NCBI GenBank assembly: GCA_910585095.1 | Contig: CAJUBU010000029.1 | Span: 1 to 33,345, forward strand | Direction of reading: 5' to 3' | DNA length: 33,345 bases | Origin: an uncultured Lachnospira sp. | GTDB lineage: Bacteria; Bacillota; Clostridia; Lachnospirales; Lachnospiraceae | Made by a program: the position numbers and the translations under genes | Shown: in pieces, positions 21,987-30,841 of the stretch | How the letters are laid out: every line of letters begins with the position of its first letter | Position numbering within the stretch: the stretch's first letter is position 1 | The notes under the pieces: generated by a model | Seen by the model: the letters and a program-made list of their open reading frames with translations, nothing else | The model's database searches: none | What the model was told of the DNA's origin: nothing

Positions 21987-22685
21987 ATGATAGATATTGA
22001 ACAAAATCTAAATATTGTAATCAAAAATATTGAAGATGCATGTAAACGAGTGGGGCGTAATCCAAAAGAGGTTACACTAATTGCAGTTAGTAAAACAAAA
22101 CCTGTTGAACTGTTAGAGCAGGTATATAACTGCAATATTCGACAATTTGGTGAAAATTATGTACAAGAGTTAATGGATAAAATAGAATATATGCCAAACG
22201 ATATAAAATGGCATATGATTGGACATTTGCAGAGAAATAAGGTAAAATACATTATTGACAAAGTTGCAATGATTCATTCAGTGGATTCGCTTCGGCTGGC
22301 AGAAGAAATTAGCAAAGAAGCAGTTAAAAAAAATGTGGTTGCCAATATACTGATAGAAGTGAATGTAGGACTTGAAGACAGTAAATTTGGCGTTATGACA
22401 CAAGAGGTTGAAACATTTATACAAGAGGCGTCTAAGCTGCCGTCTATCTGTATTCGAGGACTTATGACAAGCGCTCCTTTTGTACAAAATCCAGAGGACA
22501 ACAGGGAGCTTTTTAAAAAATTAGCACAATTGTGTATTGACATAAAAGATAAAAACATTGATAATAGCACTATGGATGTGCTATCAATGGGAATGACAAA
22601 TGATTATATAGTTGCCGTTGAAGAAGGCGCAACGATGGTACGCGTAGGTACTGCCATATTTGGTGCACGCGATTATAACAAGTAA
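21987..22685 (+). CDS. yggS: YggS-family PLP homeostasis protein
   Basis: 232 residues, a single-domain TIM-barrel PLP-binding protein (PLPBP/COG0325) with no known catalytic activity that controls pyridoxal phosphate balance. The PLP lysine is K36 in LIAVSKTKP. Other family segments are FGENYVQE, WHMIGHLQRNK, and SMGMTNDY near the C-terminus. The frame is open from ATG 21960, but GGAGG at 21976-21980 fits ATG 21987. It is followed 15 bp later by sepF, the classic Gram-positive arrangement. Confidence 0.95.
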   Translation: MIDIEQNLNIVIKNIEDACKRVGRNPKEVTLIAVSKTKPVELLEQVYNCNIRQFGENYVQELMDKIEYMPNDIKWHMIGHLQRNKVKYIIDKVAMIHSVDSLRLAEEISKEAVKKNVVANILIEVNVGLEDSKFGVMTQEVETFIQEASKLPSICIRGLMTSAPFVQNPEDNRELFKKLAQLCIDIKDKNIDNSTMDVLSMGMTNDYIVAVEEGATMVRVGTAIFGARDYNK

Positions 22686-22700
22686 GTAGGAGATTTTAAA

Positions 22701-23228
22701 ATGGGATTTTTTGACGGAGTTATTAACGTATTCAAAATGTCTAATGATGACTATGACGATGAGGATTATGATGACGAAGAATACGATGATTATGACGATG
22801 AAGATGACAGACAACCAAAGAAAAAGTTATTTTCAGGCACTAAAAAAGGCAGAAGCACAGACGACGAGTATGATGATGATGACTCTAAAGGGGGAAAACC
22901 CCTTGCAAAGAAGGTTGTTCCTATAAGGACTTCAAGCCCAAGAGGACTTGAAGTTGTTGTCATTCGACCAGAATCGATGGAAGATGCCAGTGACATAACG
23001 GATACTTTATTGACTGGTAAAGCAGTCGTACTTAATCTTGAGGGTCTTGTTGTTGATACAGCACAAAGAATTATTGATTACTCTTCAGGCTCATGTTACG
23101 CTATGAGAGGAAATCTTCAAAAGATTACAAATCATATCTTTCTTGTAACGCCGCCTAATGTAGATATATCGGGCGATATTCCAGAATTAGTGACAGGCGG
23201 GATTGATTTATCATCATTTAGTAAGTAG
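22701..23228 (+). CDS. sepF: Cell division protein SepF
   Basis: 175 residues. SepF anchors FtsZ to the membrane and bundles filaments. It starts with the amphipathic membrane helix MGFFDGVINVFKM, followed by an extremely acidic Asp/Glu/Tyr linker (about residues 15-36) and a mixed-charge stretch. The conserved DUF552 domain of about residues 80-165 is recognised by VVVIRPESMEDA, AVVLNLEGL and IDYSSGSCYAM. AGGAG precedes the ATG. The acidic linker is unusually repetitive (DDYDDED, DDEEYDDYDDED), which could come from codon-repeat slippage. A terminator follows. Confidence 0.95.
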   Translation: MGFFDGVINVFKMSNDDYDDEDYDDEEYDDYDDEDDRQPKKKLFSGTKKGRSTDDEYDDDDSKGGKPLAKKVVPIRTSSPRGLEVVVIRPESMEDASDITDTLLTGKAVVLNLEGLVVDTAQRIIDYSSGSCYAMRGNLQKITNHIFLVTPPNVDISGDIPELVTGGIDLSSFSK

Positions 23229-23253
23229 GATTAAAAATAAGAGTTGTATGATG

Positions 23254-23287
23254 GCCACTTGATGCAACCTGCATTGAGTGGCTTTTA
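23254..23287 (+). terminator. Terminator after sepF
   Basis: GCCACTTGATGC (23254-23265) pairs with GCATTGAGTGGC (23271-23282), 12 bp including two G-T pairs around AACCT, followed by TTTTAA. The short T-run suggests partial termination before aroB. Confidence 0.65.
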
Positions 23288-23308
23288 ACCTTTCAGAATG
23301 GAGGAATT

Positions 23309-24397
23309 ATGTCAAAATGTATTACCGTTCATTATGATTCAAAACCGATATATGATATTATTATTGAACATGATTTTTGTAAGTTAGCAGAATGTGTCCA
23401 TCATTTGGGTATAAAAAAAAGAAAATTATGTATTGTTACAGACAGCAATGTTGAAAAACTCTATTGTGAAATGGTTAAAAAGGAATTGCAAAAAACAGAT
23501 AACATTGTAATGTCTTACGCATTTAAGGCGGGTGAAGAACATAAAAATCTTGATACCGTTCAAGATATCTATGAATTTCTTATTCAAAACAAATTTGATA
23601 GAAAAGACATCTTGATTGCATTAGGGGGCGGTGTTGTAGGTGATTTAACGGGGTTTACTGCTGCCAGTTACCTTCGAGGAATTGATTTTATTCAAATTCC
23701 TACAACACTTCTTGCACAGGTTGATTCTAGTATCGGCGGAAAGACAGGCGTTGATTTTAGGGCATATAAAAATATGGTTGGCGCATTTCATCAGCCTAAA
23801 TTAGTATATATGAATACATCCGTATTAAAAACATTAAATAAACGGTTATTTAATTCCGGCTTTGGTGAAATACTAAAGCATGGACTCATTAAAGATATGG
23901 ATTATTTTCAATGGCTTGACGATAATTCAACCGCAATCAATGCTTTGGACAATGATGTCCTAGAAGAGATGATTGCTAAAAGCTGCAATATCAAACGAAT
24001 GGTTGTTGAAAATGACCCTACTGAAAAAGGAGAACGAGCATTATTAAATTTTGGACATACATTAGGTCATGCTATTGAAAAATTGATGAATTTTTCGCTT
24101 TATCATGGAGAATGTGTTGTTTTGGGTATGGCAGCAGCATTAAATATATGTGTTTCAAAGGGATTTATTGACACTTTAGAATATCAAAAAATAATGGATA
24201 CATTTAAGTCGTATGATTTTTTGTTAACAGTAAAGGGCATTTCAAAAGAAGAAGTTATACAAGTATCCAAAAATGATAAAAAGATGGATTCTGGACAAAT
24301 AAAGTTTATATTATTAAAAAAATGTGGGCAAGCTTATATTGATAAGACAATTACAGATGATGATATGATAAAAGCATTGGATGGTATTATAGAATGA
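23309..24397 (+). CDS. aroB: 3-dehydroquinate synthase
   Basis: 362 residues. It converts DAHP to 3-dehydroquinate in the shikimate pathway, using NAD and a divalent metal. The NAD-binding loop is GGGVVGD (residues 106-112); other signatures are IPTTLLAQVDSSIGGKTGVD, GFGEILKHGLI, and the metal-binding LNFGHTLGHAIE. GGAGG precedes the ATG. No other aro genes are in the window. Its end overlaps the lspA start by 4 bp (ATGA), so aroB, lspA and the pseudouridine synthase form one operon. Confidence 0.96.
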   Translation: MSKCITVHYDSKPIYDIIIEHDFCKLAECVHHLGIKKRKLCIVTDSNVEKLYCEMVKKELQKTDNIVMSYAFKAGEEHKNLDTVQDIYEFLIQNKFDRKDILIALGGGVVGDLTGFTAASYLRGIDFIQIPTTLLAQVDSSIGGKTGVDFRAYKNMVGAFHQPKLVYMNTSVLKTLNKRLFNSGFGEILKHGLIKDMDYFQWLDDNSTAINALDNDVLEEMIAKSCNIKRMVVENDPTEKGERALLNFGHTLGHAIEKLMNFSLYHGECVVLGMAAALNICVSKGFIDTLEYQKIMDTFKSYDFLLTVKGISKEEVIQVSKNDKKMDSGQIKFILLKKCGQAYIDKTITDDDMIKALDGIIE

Positions 24398-24921
24398 AAA
24401 AGTATTATAATATAATCATATTTACTATCAGTGTTTTTGTTCTTGCCGCTTTCGACCAAATAAGTAAAATTCTTGCTACAAACGCATTAAAAGGCAATTC
24501 AGGTATTGCTGTATGGGAGGATGTACTAGAATTTTATTATCTTGAAAATACAGGAACGGCTTGGGGGTTGTTTGGGGGAGCTAGAATATTTTTTATTATT
24601 ATTACAACCATTATTTTTTTATTTATTGTATTTTTTATATACAAACTTCCATTTGCCAAAAGAAATATTCCATTATTGTTTAATGCTATTTTATTAGGAG
24701 CAGGAGCAATTGGCAATTTTATAGATAGAGTATTTCTTGGATATGTAAGAGATTTTATTTATTTTAAGCTGATTAACTTTCCAGTCTTTAATATAGCGGA
24801 TATCTATGTTACAGTTGGGATATGTTTATTTGCGATTCTTGTATTTTTTGTATATAAAGATGAAGAGTTGACATCCATAATAAAACCACAAAAAGATGGC
24901 GGTACAAAAACATATGAGTGA
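24394..24921 (+). CDS. lspA: Lipoprotein signal peptidase LspA
   Basis: 175 residues with four membrane helices. It is the aspartyl protease that cleaves prolipoprotein signal peptides after lipidation. The catalytic pair is D111 in GNFIDR and D136 in FNIADIYV, with the upstream ENTGTAWGLF motif also present. The ATG overlaps the aroB stop. The pseudouridine synthase gene begins within its 3' end. Confidence 0.95.
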   Translation: MKKYYNIIIFTISVFVLAAFDQISKILATNALKGNSGIAVWEDVLEFYYLENTGTAWGLFGGARIFFIIITTIIFLFIVFFIYKLPFAKRNIPLLFNAILLGAGAIGNFIDRVFLGYVRDFIYFKLINFPVFNIADIYVTVGICLFAILVFFVYKDEELTSIIKPQKDGGTKTYE

Positions 24922-25843
24922 ACATAAAGAAAAAATTATTGTAAAGTATGTCACAAGAGAATATGAGGGAATGCGAATTGATAAATATTTATCAGAAGTT
25001 TTAAAAGATTATTCCCGTTCTTTTATACAAAGAATTGTTAGGCTTGATGGTATTCTTGTCAATGAAAAAACAATAAAAAATAATTATAAAGTTCAAGATG
25101 GTGATTTATTAAAAATTTCACTTCCTGACTTAGTTGAGCCAGAAATTTTGCCAGAAAATATACCATTAGATATTATTTATGAAGATAATGATATTATAGT
25201 TGTAAACAAACCAAAAGGAATGGTTGTACATCCGGCAGCAGGACATTATTCAGGGACATTAGTCAATGCTTTATTATATCATTGTAAAGAAAATTTAAGC
25301 GGAATTAATGGCGTTATGCGACCAGGAATTGTACACCGAATTGATATGAATACAACGGGAGTGCTTGTTGCCTGTAAAAATGATTTCTCTCATAACGAAT
25401 TATCAAAACAGCTTGAAGTTCATTCAATTGTAAGAAAATATAATGCGATTGTCTGTAATTCTTTTAAAATGACAGATGGAACCGTTGATGCGCCGATTGG
25501 TCGAAATCCGGTAGACCGAAAAAAAATGGCTATTGACTATAAGAATGGAAAGAGAGCGGTCACACATTATCATGTTTTAGAAAACTTTGGCAAATATGCC
25601 TATATTGAATGCCAGCTTGAAACAGGAAGAACCCATCAAATACGAGTTCACATGCACAGTATAGGACATCCGCTTCTTGGAGATGATGTTTATGGCAATT
25701 CAAAATCTGTATTTCGTTTAGAAGGGCAGACTCTTCATGCAAGGATATTGGGATTTGTTCATCCAAGAACAGGCAAATATATGGAGTTTGAGGCAAAACT
25801 TCCAGAATATTTTGAACATCTTTTGTCTGTGCTTAAACAATAA
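24914..25843 (+). CDS. rluD: RluD-type 23S rRNA pseudouridine synthase
   Basis: 309 residues. An N-terminal S4 RNA-binding domain (about residues 18-75, MRIDKYLSEVL) is followed by the RluA-family catalytic domain with D144 in HRIDMNTTG, plus VNKPKGMVVHP and GRTHQIRVHM. It isomerises uridines in large-subunit rRNA; the exact sites cannot be told from sequence. A longer start at 24896 overlaps lspA by 26 bp; ATG 24914 overlaps it by 8 bp and is preceded at a distance by GGCGG. The lspA-rluD pairing is common in Bacteria. Confidence 0.92.
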   Translation: MSEHKEKIIVKYVTREYEGMRIDKYLSEVLKDYSRSFIQRIVRLDGILVNEKTIKNNYKVQDGDLLKISLPDLVEPEILPENIPLDIIYEDNDIIVVNKPKGMVVHPAAGHYSGTLVNALLYHCKENLSGINGVMRPGIVHRIDMNTTGVLVACKNDFSHNELSKQLEVHSIVRKYNAIVCNSFKMTDGTVDAPIGRNPVDRKKMAIDYKNGKRAVTHYHVLENFGKYAYIECQLETGRTHQIRVHMHSIGHPLLGDDVYGNSKSVFRLEGQTLHARILGFVHPRTGKYMEFEAKLPEYFEHLLSVLKQ

Positions 25844-25876
25844 TAATTTATATTTGTAAAAATAAAGAAGGATGTC

Positions 25877-26425
25877 ATGAGAAGAAAAGAATTTATTGAT
25901 ATTATTCTTAACAACATATCCGATAAATTTGATATTTATCATAATTATTGGTTTAAAGATAAAAAATTTGTCATTTATGCGTATTGCTATAATCATAATA
26001 ATAAATATGATGGTGCAGGCGAATCCTTAAAATTATGGGAAGCAAAGTCATTTGAACATTTATTTTTTATTAATCGTGATAATTTAGATATGAAGGATTT
26101 TGAATCTCTTAAAGATTTTGCAATCCATGAAATTGAACCGCACTTTGTTCGGGGAGATGGAAAATGCCCTGTAAAACATCATTTATATTCGTATATTTCA
26201 TTTATTATTATCACAAGAAATAAGCCTTCTAAAGAAGTGGAGAAGGCTATTCAAAATGTTCGATGGACAAAAAATTATAAACTTTCTACAAAAGGATACT
26301 GCGAATTGCGTTTTGCCTGTGTTACGCCGCGTGAATATCATATTATTTCAAATGACTGCGCAAAAGATATAAAAGATTATTTAATGGAAAGTTTATTGCA
26401 TGTTGAACATTATGAAGACAATTAA
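25877..26425 (+). CDS. Conserved-looking hypothetical protein
   Basis: 182 residues, soluble, with no signal peptide or membrane segment. I do not recognise a family. It is rich in aromatic residues, His and Lys, with a central HEIEPHFVRGDGKCPVKHH stretch that could bind metal, and a C-terminal acidic tail. The ribosome binding site AAGGA is well placed and codon usage matches its neighbours, so it is a real gene. It is 33 bp after the pseudouridine synthase and ends before a terminator, so it is probably the last gene of the aroB-lspA-rluD operon. Confidence 0.7.
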   Translation: MRRKEFIDIILNNISDKFDIYHNYWFKDKKFVIYAYCYNHNNKYDGAGESLKLWEAKSFEHLFFINRDNLDMKDFESLKDFAIHEIEPHFVRGDGKCPVKHHLYSYISFIIITRNKPSKEVEKAIQNVRWTKNYKLSTKGYCELRFACVTPREYHIISNDCAKDIKDYLMESLLHVEHYEDN

Positions 26426-26454
26426 AAATAAATTTTATCTGTATTCATTCTTAC

Positions 26455-26490
26455 TTACAAACAATTTTTGTTTGTAAACAAATTTTTATT
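26455..26490 (+). terminator. Intrinsic terminator after the hypothetical gene
   Basis: TTACAAACAA and TTGTTTGTAA form a 10-bp stem with a 3-nt loop at 26455-26477, followed by T-rich sequence. The next gene is 80 bp further on. Confidence 0.65.
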
Positions 26491-26569
26491 GGTTTTTTTA
26501 TAGATTTTTTTCGTATTATATTATATAATAAATTTAGTATACTATTATGAACTTCAGGAGGTGAACGCT

Positions 26570-27202
26570 ATGGATAGTAGAACAGTTATAACAATTGGCA
26601 GAGAATTTGGCAGCGGCGGTCATGAAATTGGCAGTAAATTAGCTAAAAAACTTGGCATTAAATGCTATGATAAAGAATTATTAGAATTGGCTGCTAAACA
26701 GAGTGGTTTATGTGAGGAATTATTTGCCTCACAAGATGAAAAACCTACAAATAGTTTTCTTTATTCTCTAGTAATGGATACATATTCATTGGGGTATTCC
26801 AATTCATATGTAGATATGCCAATCAATCATAAAGTTTTTTTGGCACAATTTGATACAATAAAAAGACTGGCAGAACAAGAATCATGTATTATTGTCGGCA
26901 GATGTGCTGATTATGCTTTAGAGGATAATCCTTTTGCAGTTAGTGTCTGGATTAAAGCAAGTCTGGATAGAAGAATTGAACGTATAAAGAAGCTTTATGA
27001 ATTGAGTGATTCAAAAGCTGCCGATTTAATTCAAAAAACAGATAAAAGAAGAGCAAGTTATTATAATTATTACTCTAGTAAAAAATGGGGTGAAGCAAAA
27101 GGATACGATTTATGTATCGATAGCGGCGAACTAGGTATTGATGGAAGTATTGAATTGATTATAAAGTATATTGAACTTAAAGAAAAAAATTTTAAGAAAT
27201 AA
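26570..27202 (+). CDS. Cytidylate kinase-like family protein
   Basis: 210 residues. The N-terminus ITIGREFGSGGHEIG is the P-loop of the cytidylate-kinase-like family common in Clostridia, here with GSGG in place of the usual GxGK. Mid-protein, CIIVGRCADYAL and RRIERIKKLYEL are lid-like segments. These proteins are not the essential Cmk, and their substrate is unknown. The start was chosen at ATG 26570, 8 nt after AGGAGG; a frame from GTG 26561 would overlap that Shine-Dalgarno sequence. Confidence 0.85.
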   Translation: MDSRTVITIGREFGSGGHEIGSKLAKKLGIKCYDKELLELAAKQSGLCEELFASQDEKPTNSFLYSLVMDTYSLGYSNSYVDMPINHKVFLAQFDTIKRLAEQESCIIVGRCADYALEDNPFAVSVWIKASLDRRIERIKKLYELSDSKAADLIQKTDKRRASYYNYYSSKKWGEAKGYDLCIDSGELGIDGSIELIIKYIELKEKNFKK

Positions 27203-27240
27203 AGAGGCTTAATTAGGAAAGGTTTTTTTTATATAACGTT

Positions 27241-27951
27241 ATGGAATGGAAGTATAAAAAAATCAAGCGAGTTAACTTTAAAAAATGGCTACTAGGAGGA
27301 AATGCAAAGTTATATTTTGTAATATTGATTTTCTTCTTAGTAGCTGTGGTTTTTGCGCTTATAAGTTTAAGAACAATTGAAAGTGAAATACCACCAGAAG
27401 ATGAGACAGATGGTTCACAAATTGAAACGACAACACAAGTCTCAACAAAGACGGAATCGACAATTCCCAATAATTTAGGATATAAGATTGTTATAAATAA
27501 ACAAATAAATATTTTATTTATTTATAAGCAAGATAATAATCAAGAATATGCCTTTTTTAAGGCAATGTATTGTGCCATTAATCCGAATGTTGATGTTTCA
27601 TTAACAAAGATTTCAAGTAAGCAATCATGGTATGCGCTCGATAAATATTCATTTGGGCATTATGCAACTATCTTAGAAGATGGTGCTGTTATACATTCTG
27701 CGCCTTATTGGACAAGAGATAAAAATAACTTAGATTATGAATCATACAATAAGATAGGTTCAGAAGAAGCACGTAGAGGCTCTATTTATGTCAAAGCTGC
27801 CGATGCTAAATGGATATATGAAAATTGTGGTATTAACATTGATGTTGAAATTGTTGACCGCAGTGAAGATATTGACAGTATACCAGGATTTACAATAGAG
27901 GAGATTACAAAATTACCAAAGGGGTCTTATTATGACCCTAGTGACCGATAA
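27241..27951 (+). CDS. L,D-transpeptidase (YkuD) fold protein with degenerate active site
   Basis: 236 residues. A basic N-terminus and one membrane helix (about residues 24-43) are followed by a Thr/Ser/Glu-rich linker and a YkuD-type domain from about residue 83. The fold is clear from YKIVINKQIN, HSAPY with H152, the YNKIG segment and ADAKWIYENC. Active L,D-transpeptidases have S-x-G-C-(V/I)-R at the position that here reads R178-R-G-S181-I-Y183. The nucleophilic Cys is Ser and the flanking Ser and Arg are lost, so I infer no cross-linking activity. Translation signals are odd: AGGAAAGG is 17 nt from the ATG, which overlaps the palindrome ATAACGTTAT, after a run of eight T. Confidence 0.8.
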   Translation: MEWKYKKIKRVNFKKWLLGGNAKLYFVILIFFLVAVVFALISLRTIESEIPPEDETDGSQIETTTQVSTKTESTIPNNLGYKIVINKQINILFIYKQDNNQEYAFFKAMYCAINPNVDVSLTKISSKQSWYALDKYSFGHYATILEDGAVIHSAPYWTRDKNNLDYESYNKIGSEEARRGSIYVKAADAKWIYENCGINIDVEIVDRSEDIDSIPGFTIEEITKLPKGSYYDPSDR

Positions 27952-27986
27952 ATGATTTGCAAAAGAATAAATGAGTGGAGGTAAAT

Positions 27987-29507
27987 ATGTCGCAAATATT
28001 AATTTTACTAGCGATAGCATTATATTTAATTTTTGTTGTAATTGTTGGTGTATTTTTTTCAAAAAAGAATAATTCAACAGAAGATTTTTATTTAGGAGGT
28101 CGTAAATTAGGTCCTTTAGTGACAGCAATGAGTGCTGAAGCATCCGATATGAGCAGTTGGCTTTTAATGGGTCTGCCGGGCGTTGCTTATCTGTCTGGAA
28201 TTGCTGACGCTGCATGGACTGCTATAGGTCTTGCCATTGGAACCTATGTAAACTGGTTAATTGTTGCTAAAAAAATCAGGACATATTCTCATGGATACAA
28301 TGCCGTTACATTACCTGATTTCTTTTCTAAACGTTTTGGCGGAAGTAAGACTATCACTTGTATATCCGCTTTGATGATAGTTATCTTTTTTGTTCCATAC
28401 ACTGCTTCAGGCTTTGCGGCTTGCGGCAAGTTATTTGCCAGTTTATTTGATGTAGATTATTTCACAGCAATGGCTATCAGCGCTGCAATTATTGTATGTT
28501 ATTGTGCTTTGGGCGGATTTCTTGCCGCAAGTACAACGGATTTTATACAAAGTATTGTTATGTCTATCGCTTTGGTAATCGTTGTTGTTTTTGGCGTCAA
28601 TATAGCTGGAGGATTTGGAGCCGTTGTTGATAATGCAAAGAGTTTGCCTGGATATTTGGACTTTTTTAACACCTACTCGTCTGCTACAAACAGTTCGGTT
28701 CCTTATGGCGGTTTATCCATCTTTTCTATGTTAGCTTGGGGACTTGGATATTTTGGCATGCCTCATATTCTTCTTCGTTTTATGGCGATTGAGGATAAAA
28801 ATAAATTGAAATTATCAAGAAGAGTGGCCAGTGTTTGGGTTGTTATATCATTAACGGTCGCTGTATTTATTGGCATTGTTGGTCTTGCAATGTCAAAGGT
28901 CGGTGCAATTGAAATGCTGGCAGGTTCTAACTCTGAGACTATTATTGTAAAGATAGCACATCTTTTAAGTACATATGGACCTTTAGCGGCGATTACAGCA
29001 GGTGTTATTCTTGCGGGAATCCTTGCAGCTACGATGTCAACAGCTGATTCTCAATTATTGGCAGCAGCTTCAAGTATTTCTCAAAATTTAATGAAAGAAT
29101 GTTTTGGTATTAAATTGACTGAAAAAATGTCATTGATTGTAGCAAGAATAACGGTAGTTGTTATATCTGTTATAGCTGTATTGTTGGCGAGTAATCCAGA
29201 CAGTTCTGTATTTGGAATTGTATCTTTTGCATGGGCAGGCTTTGGCGCAACATTTGGTCCTGTTGTGTTATTGTCTCTATTTTGGAGAAGAGCAAATAAA
29301 TATGGGGCAATAGCAGGTATGGTTTCAGGCGGTGTTATGATTTTCTTATGGAAATATGTTATTTCAGGAATAGCGCCTGTGTTTGCTATTTATGAGCTGC
29401 TTCCTTCGTTTATTGTTGCTATTGTTGTTAATATTGTTGTAAGTTTACTTACAAAACAGCCTGAAAAGGAAGTTCTTGATAAATTTGATGAATTAAAGAA
29501 AGCATAA
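27987..29507 (+). CDS. putP: Sodium/proline symporter PutP (SSS family)
   Basis: 506 residues with about 13 membrane helices. It is a sodium:solute symporter whose closest pattern is PutP: EDFYLGGRKLGPLVTAMSAEASDMSSWLL near the N-terminus (helices 1-2, Na-site region), GLPGVAYLSG, and FGMPHILLRFMAI. It imports proline with sodium, for nutrition or osmoprotection. GGAGG is 5 nt before ATG 27987; a GTG at 27975 is in frame but precedes that site. It is the last + strand gene before the strand switch. Confidence 0.92.
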   Translation: MSQILILLAIALYLIFVVIVGVFFSKKNNSTEDFYLGGRKLGPLVTAMSAEASDMSSWLLMGLPGVAYLSGIADAAWTAIGLAIGTYVNWLIVAKKIRTYSHGYNAVTLPDFFSKRFGGSKTITCISALMIVIFFVPYTASGFAACGKLFASLFDVDYFTAMAISAAIIVCYCALGGFLAASTTDFIQSIVMSIALVIVVVFGVNIAGGFGAVVDNAKSLPGYLDFFNTYSSATNSSVPYGGLSIFSMLAWGLGYFGMPHILLRFMAIEDKNKLKLSRRVASVWVVISLTVAVFIGIVGLAMSKVGAIEMLAGSNSETIIVKIAHLLSTYGPLAAITAGVILAGILAATMSTADSQLLAAASSISQNLMKECFGIKLTEKMSLIVARITVVVISVIAVLLASNPDSSVFGIVSFAWAGFGATFGPVVLLSLFWRRANKYGAIAGMVSGGVMIFLWKYVISGIAPVFAIYELLPSFIVAIVVNIVVSLLTKQPEKEVLDKFDELKKA

Positions 29508-29592
29508 TTGCTTTATAATAGAACAGTAGTAGTCTTGTATATTAAGCGTTTGTATCAAAAATTATTGGTAACTTTTTAGAAAAAAATATAAA

Positions 29593-29633
29593 AATCCCCC
29601 GCTTCAATATCATAGAGATATAAGCGGGGGATT
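29593..29633 (-). terminator. Strong terminator for the recombinase gene
   Basis: AATCCCCCGCTT (29593-29604) pairs perfectly with AAGCGGGGGATT (29622-29633), with a further ATATC/GATAT pairing inside. Read on the minus strand it runs into TTTTTATATTTTTT, so its T-tract serves the minus-strand recombinase. On the + strand it lies 86 bp after putP and could stop read-through with lower efficiency. Confidence 0.85.
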
Positions 29634-29712
29634 ACTTGATAAAGGTTAAGTAGATATTTGCAATCTGCGCTACTTGCTTAATTAAATCACTTAGCTATAT
29701 CGTAGCAAATGA

Positions 29713-30771
29713 TTAATCTTTTCTAAGCCGAACAACGTCTTTTGCCCTTCGCTTATTTTCATCGACAAGTTCAGCGTAATGTTTTCTTGTTGTATTAACG
29801 TCTTTATGCCCTAAAACATCAGCAACTAAATAAATATCTTTTGTTTCTTGATATAAATTCGTGCCATATGTACTCCTTAATTTGTGTGGTGTAATATGTT
29901 TGACCGTAGTGACTGTATGGGCATATTTTTTTACCAAAAGTTCCACAGAACGCACACAGAGCCGTTTGTTTTTAGCTGATATAAACAGTGCATTTCTATG
30001 CTCAGGTTCAGGATTTAGCAATTTGCGCTCCTCCATATAAGCAGCAAGTGCAGTGTGAACCTCATCACTAAAATAGACAAAGCTTTCCGAACCACCTTTG
30101 CGAATAACTTTAATACGGTCATTGTCAAAATCCACATTATCAATATCTAATCCAACACACTCTGATACACGAATCCCTGTCCCAAGCAGTAGGGTGAGTA
30201 GCGCTAAATCACGACACTTTAATTTTTCATGACGTTTTAATTGATTGGCAGTAAGTTTGTTTCCAGATTCAACATTGTCAAGAAATTCTGCCACTTCATT
30301 GGTTTCAAGCCTTATAATTGCCTGGTCATGCACTTTAGGCATATCCACTTGCTGCGTAGGATTTTTAGAAATCAATTCATACCGATAATAATACGAATAA
30401 AAACTTCTAAGCGAACATAATTTACGCTTTGCAGCACGTTCAGAATTAGTTACGATAGAACCGTCTTTATTATAAGCTTTTACATAGCGCATATAGTTGT
30501 TGATATCTAAACCAGACAATTGTCCAATATCATCAAGAGTGAAGTCTTTGATTGTGTAATTGGCAAATTTCGCAATATCCGCTATAAGATATTCAAAAAA
30601 TCCCTTAATATCCATTGCATAGGCAATTTTTGTTCTTGGCTGTTTGGAATATTCCATGCTGTTAAAATATTGTTCACAAAAATCAGGCAATATATTGATA
30701 AGTTCACGCAATTTCATTGTATATTTTATATTTTGTTGTTCTGTATAAGTTTTGGTGCGTTTATCAGACAT
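29713..30771 (-). CDS. Tyrosine recombinase (XerC/D-like)
   Basis: 352 residues. The N-terminal core-binding domain (about residues 25-145) includes RTKIAYAMDIKGFFEYL. The catalytic domain has a complete set: R201 (GTGIRVSE), K225 (RKGGSE), H296 and R299 (HKLRS), H322 (LGHKD) and the nucleophile Y332 (KHYAEL). It cuts and rejoins DNA at paired inverted sites through a 3'-phosphotyrosine. The start is ATG 30771 with GGAGG upstream; an in-frame TTG at 30783 overlaps that site. No excisionase, relaxase or phage genes are nearby, which favours a chromosomal Xer-type role over an integrase. A loxP-like palindrome lies about 100 bp upstream, beyond its promoter. Confidence 0.92.
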   Translation of the reverse strand: MSDKRTKTYTEQQNIKYTMKLRELINILPDFCEQYFNSMEYSKQPRTKIAYAMDIKGFFEYLIADIAKFANYTIKDFTLDDIGQLSGLDINNYMRYVKAYNKDGSIVTNSERAAKRKLCSLRSFYSYYYRYELISKNPTQQVDMPKVHDQAIIRLETNEVAEFLDNVESGNKLTANQLKRHEKLKCRDLALLTLLLGTGIRVSECVGLDIDNVDFDNDRIKVIRKGGSESFVYFSDEVHTALAAYMEERKLLNPEPEHRNALFISAKNKRLCVRSVELLVKKYAHTVTTVKHITPHKLRSTYGTNLYQETKDIYLVADVLGHKDVNTTRKHYAELVDENKRRAKDVVRLRKD

Positions 30772-30807
30772 AAAATCCTCCAAAAGTGTAAAAAAATATA
30801 TTGGTAT

Positions 30808-30836
30808 TTTATAATAAATTTTAAAATAGACTTCAA
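30808..30836 (-). promoter_or_regulatory. Promoter of the recombinase gene
   Basis: On the minus strand TTGAAG, a 17-bp spacer and TATAAA. Predicted start of transcription is near 30801, giving a leader of about 30 nt. Two palindromes lie directly upstream at 30842-30907, in a position where bound protein could influence this promoter. Confidence 0.55.
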
Positions 30837-30841
30837 AATTT

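Noticed and set aside
22711..22926. Alternative + strand frame of 71 codons inside sepF
   Set aside because: Met/Thr-rich translation of the repetitive acidic linker in another frame; the sepF frame is clearly the real one.
29593..29633. The GC-rich palindrome after putP as an attachment site of the recombinase
   Set aside because: It has a strong T-run on the minus strand right after the recombinase gene, which fits an intrinsic terminator better.
29713..30771. Recombinase as the integrase of a prophage or integrative element
   Set aside because: No phage, relaxase, excisionase or tRNA gene is nearby, and the neighbours look chromosomal; an undetected element edge beyond the window cannot be ruled out.
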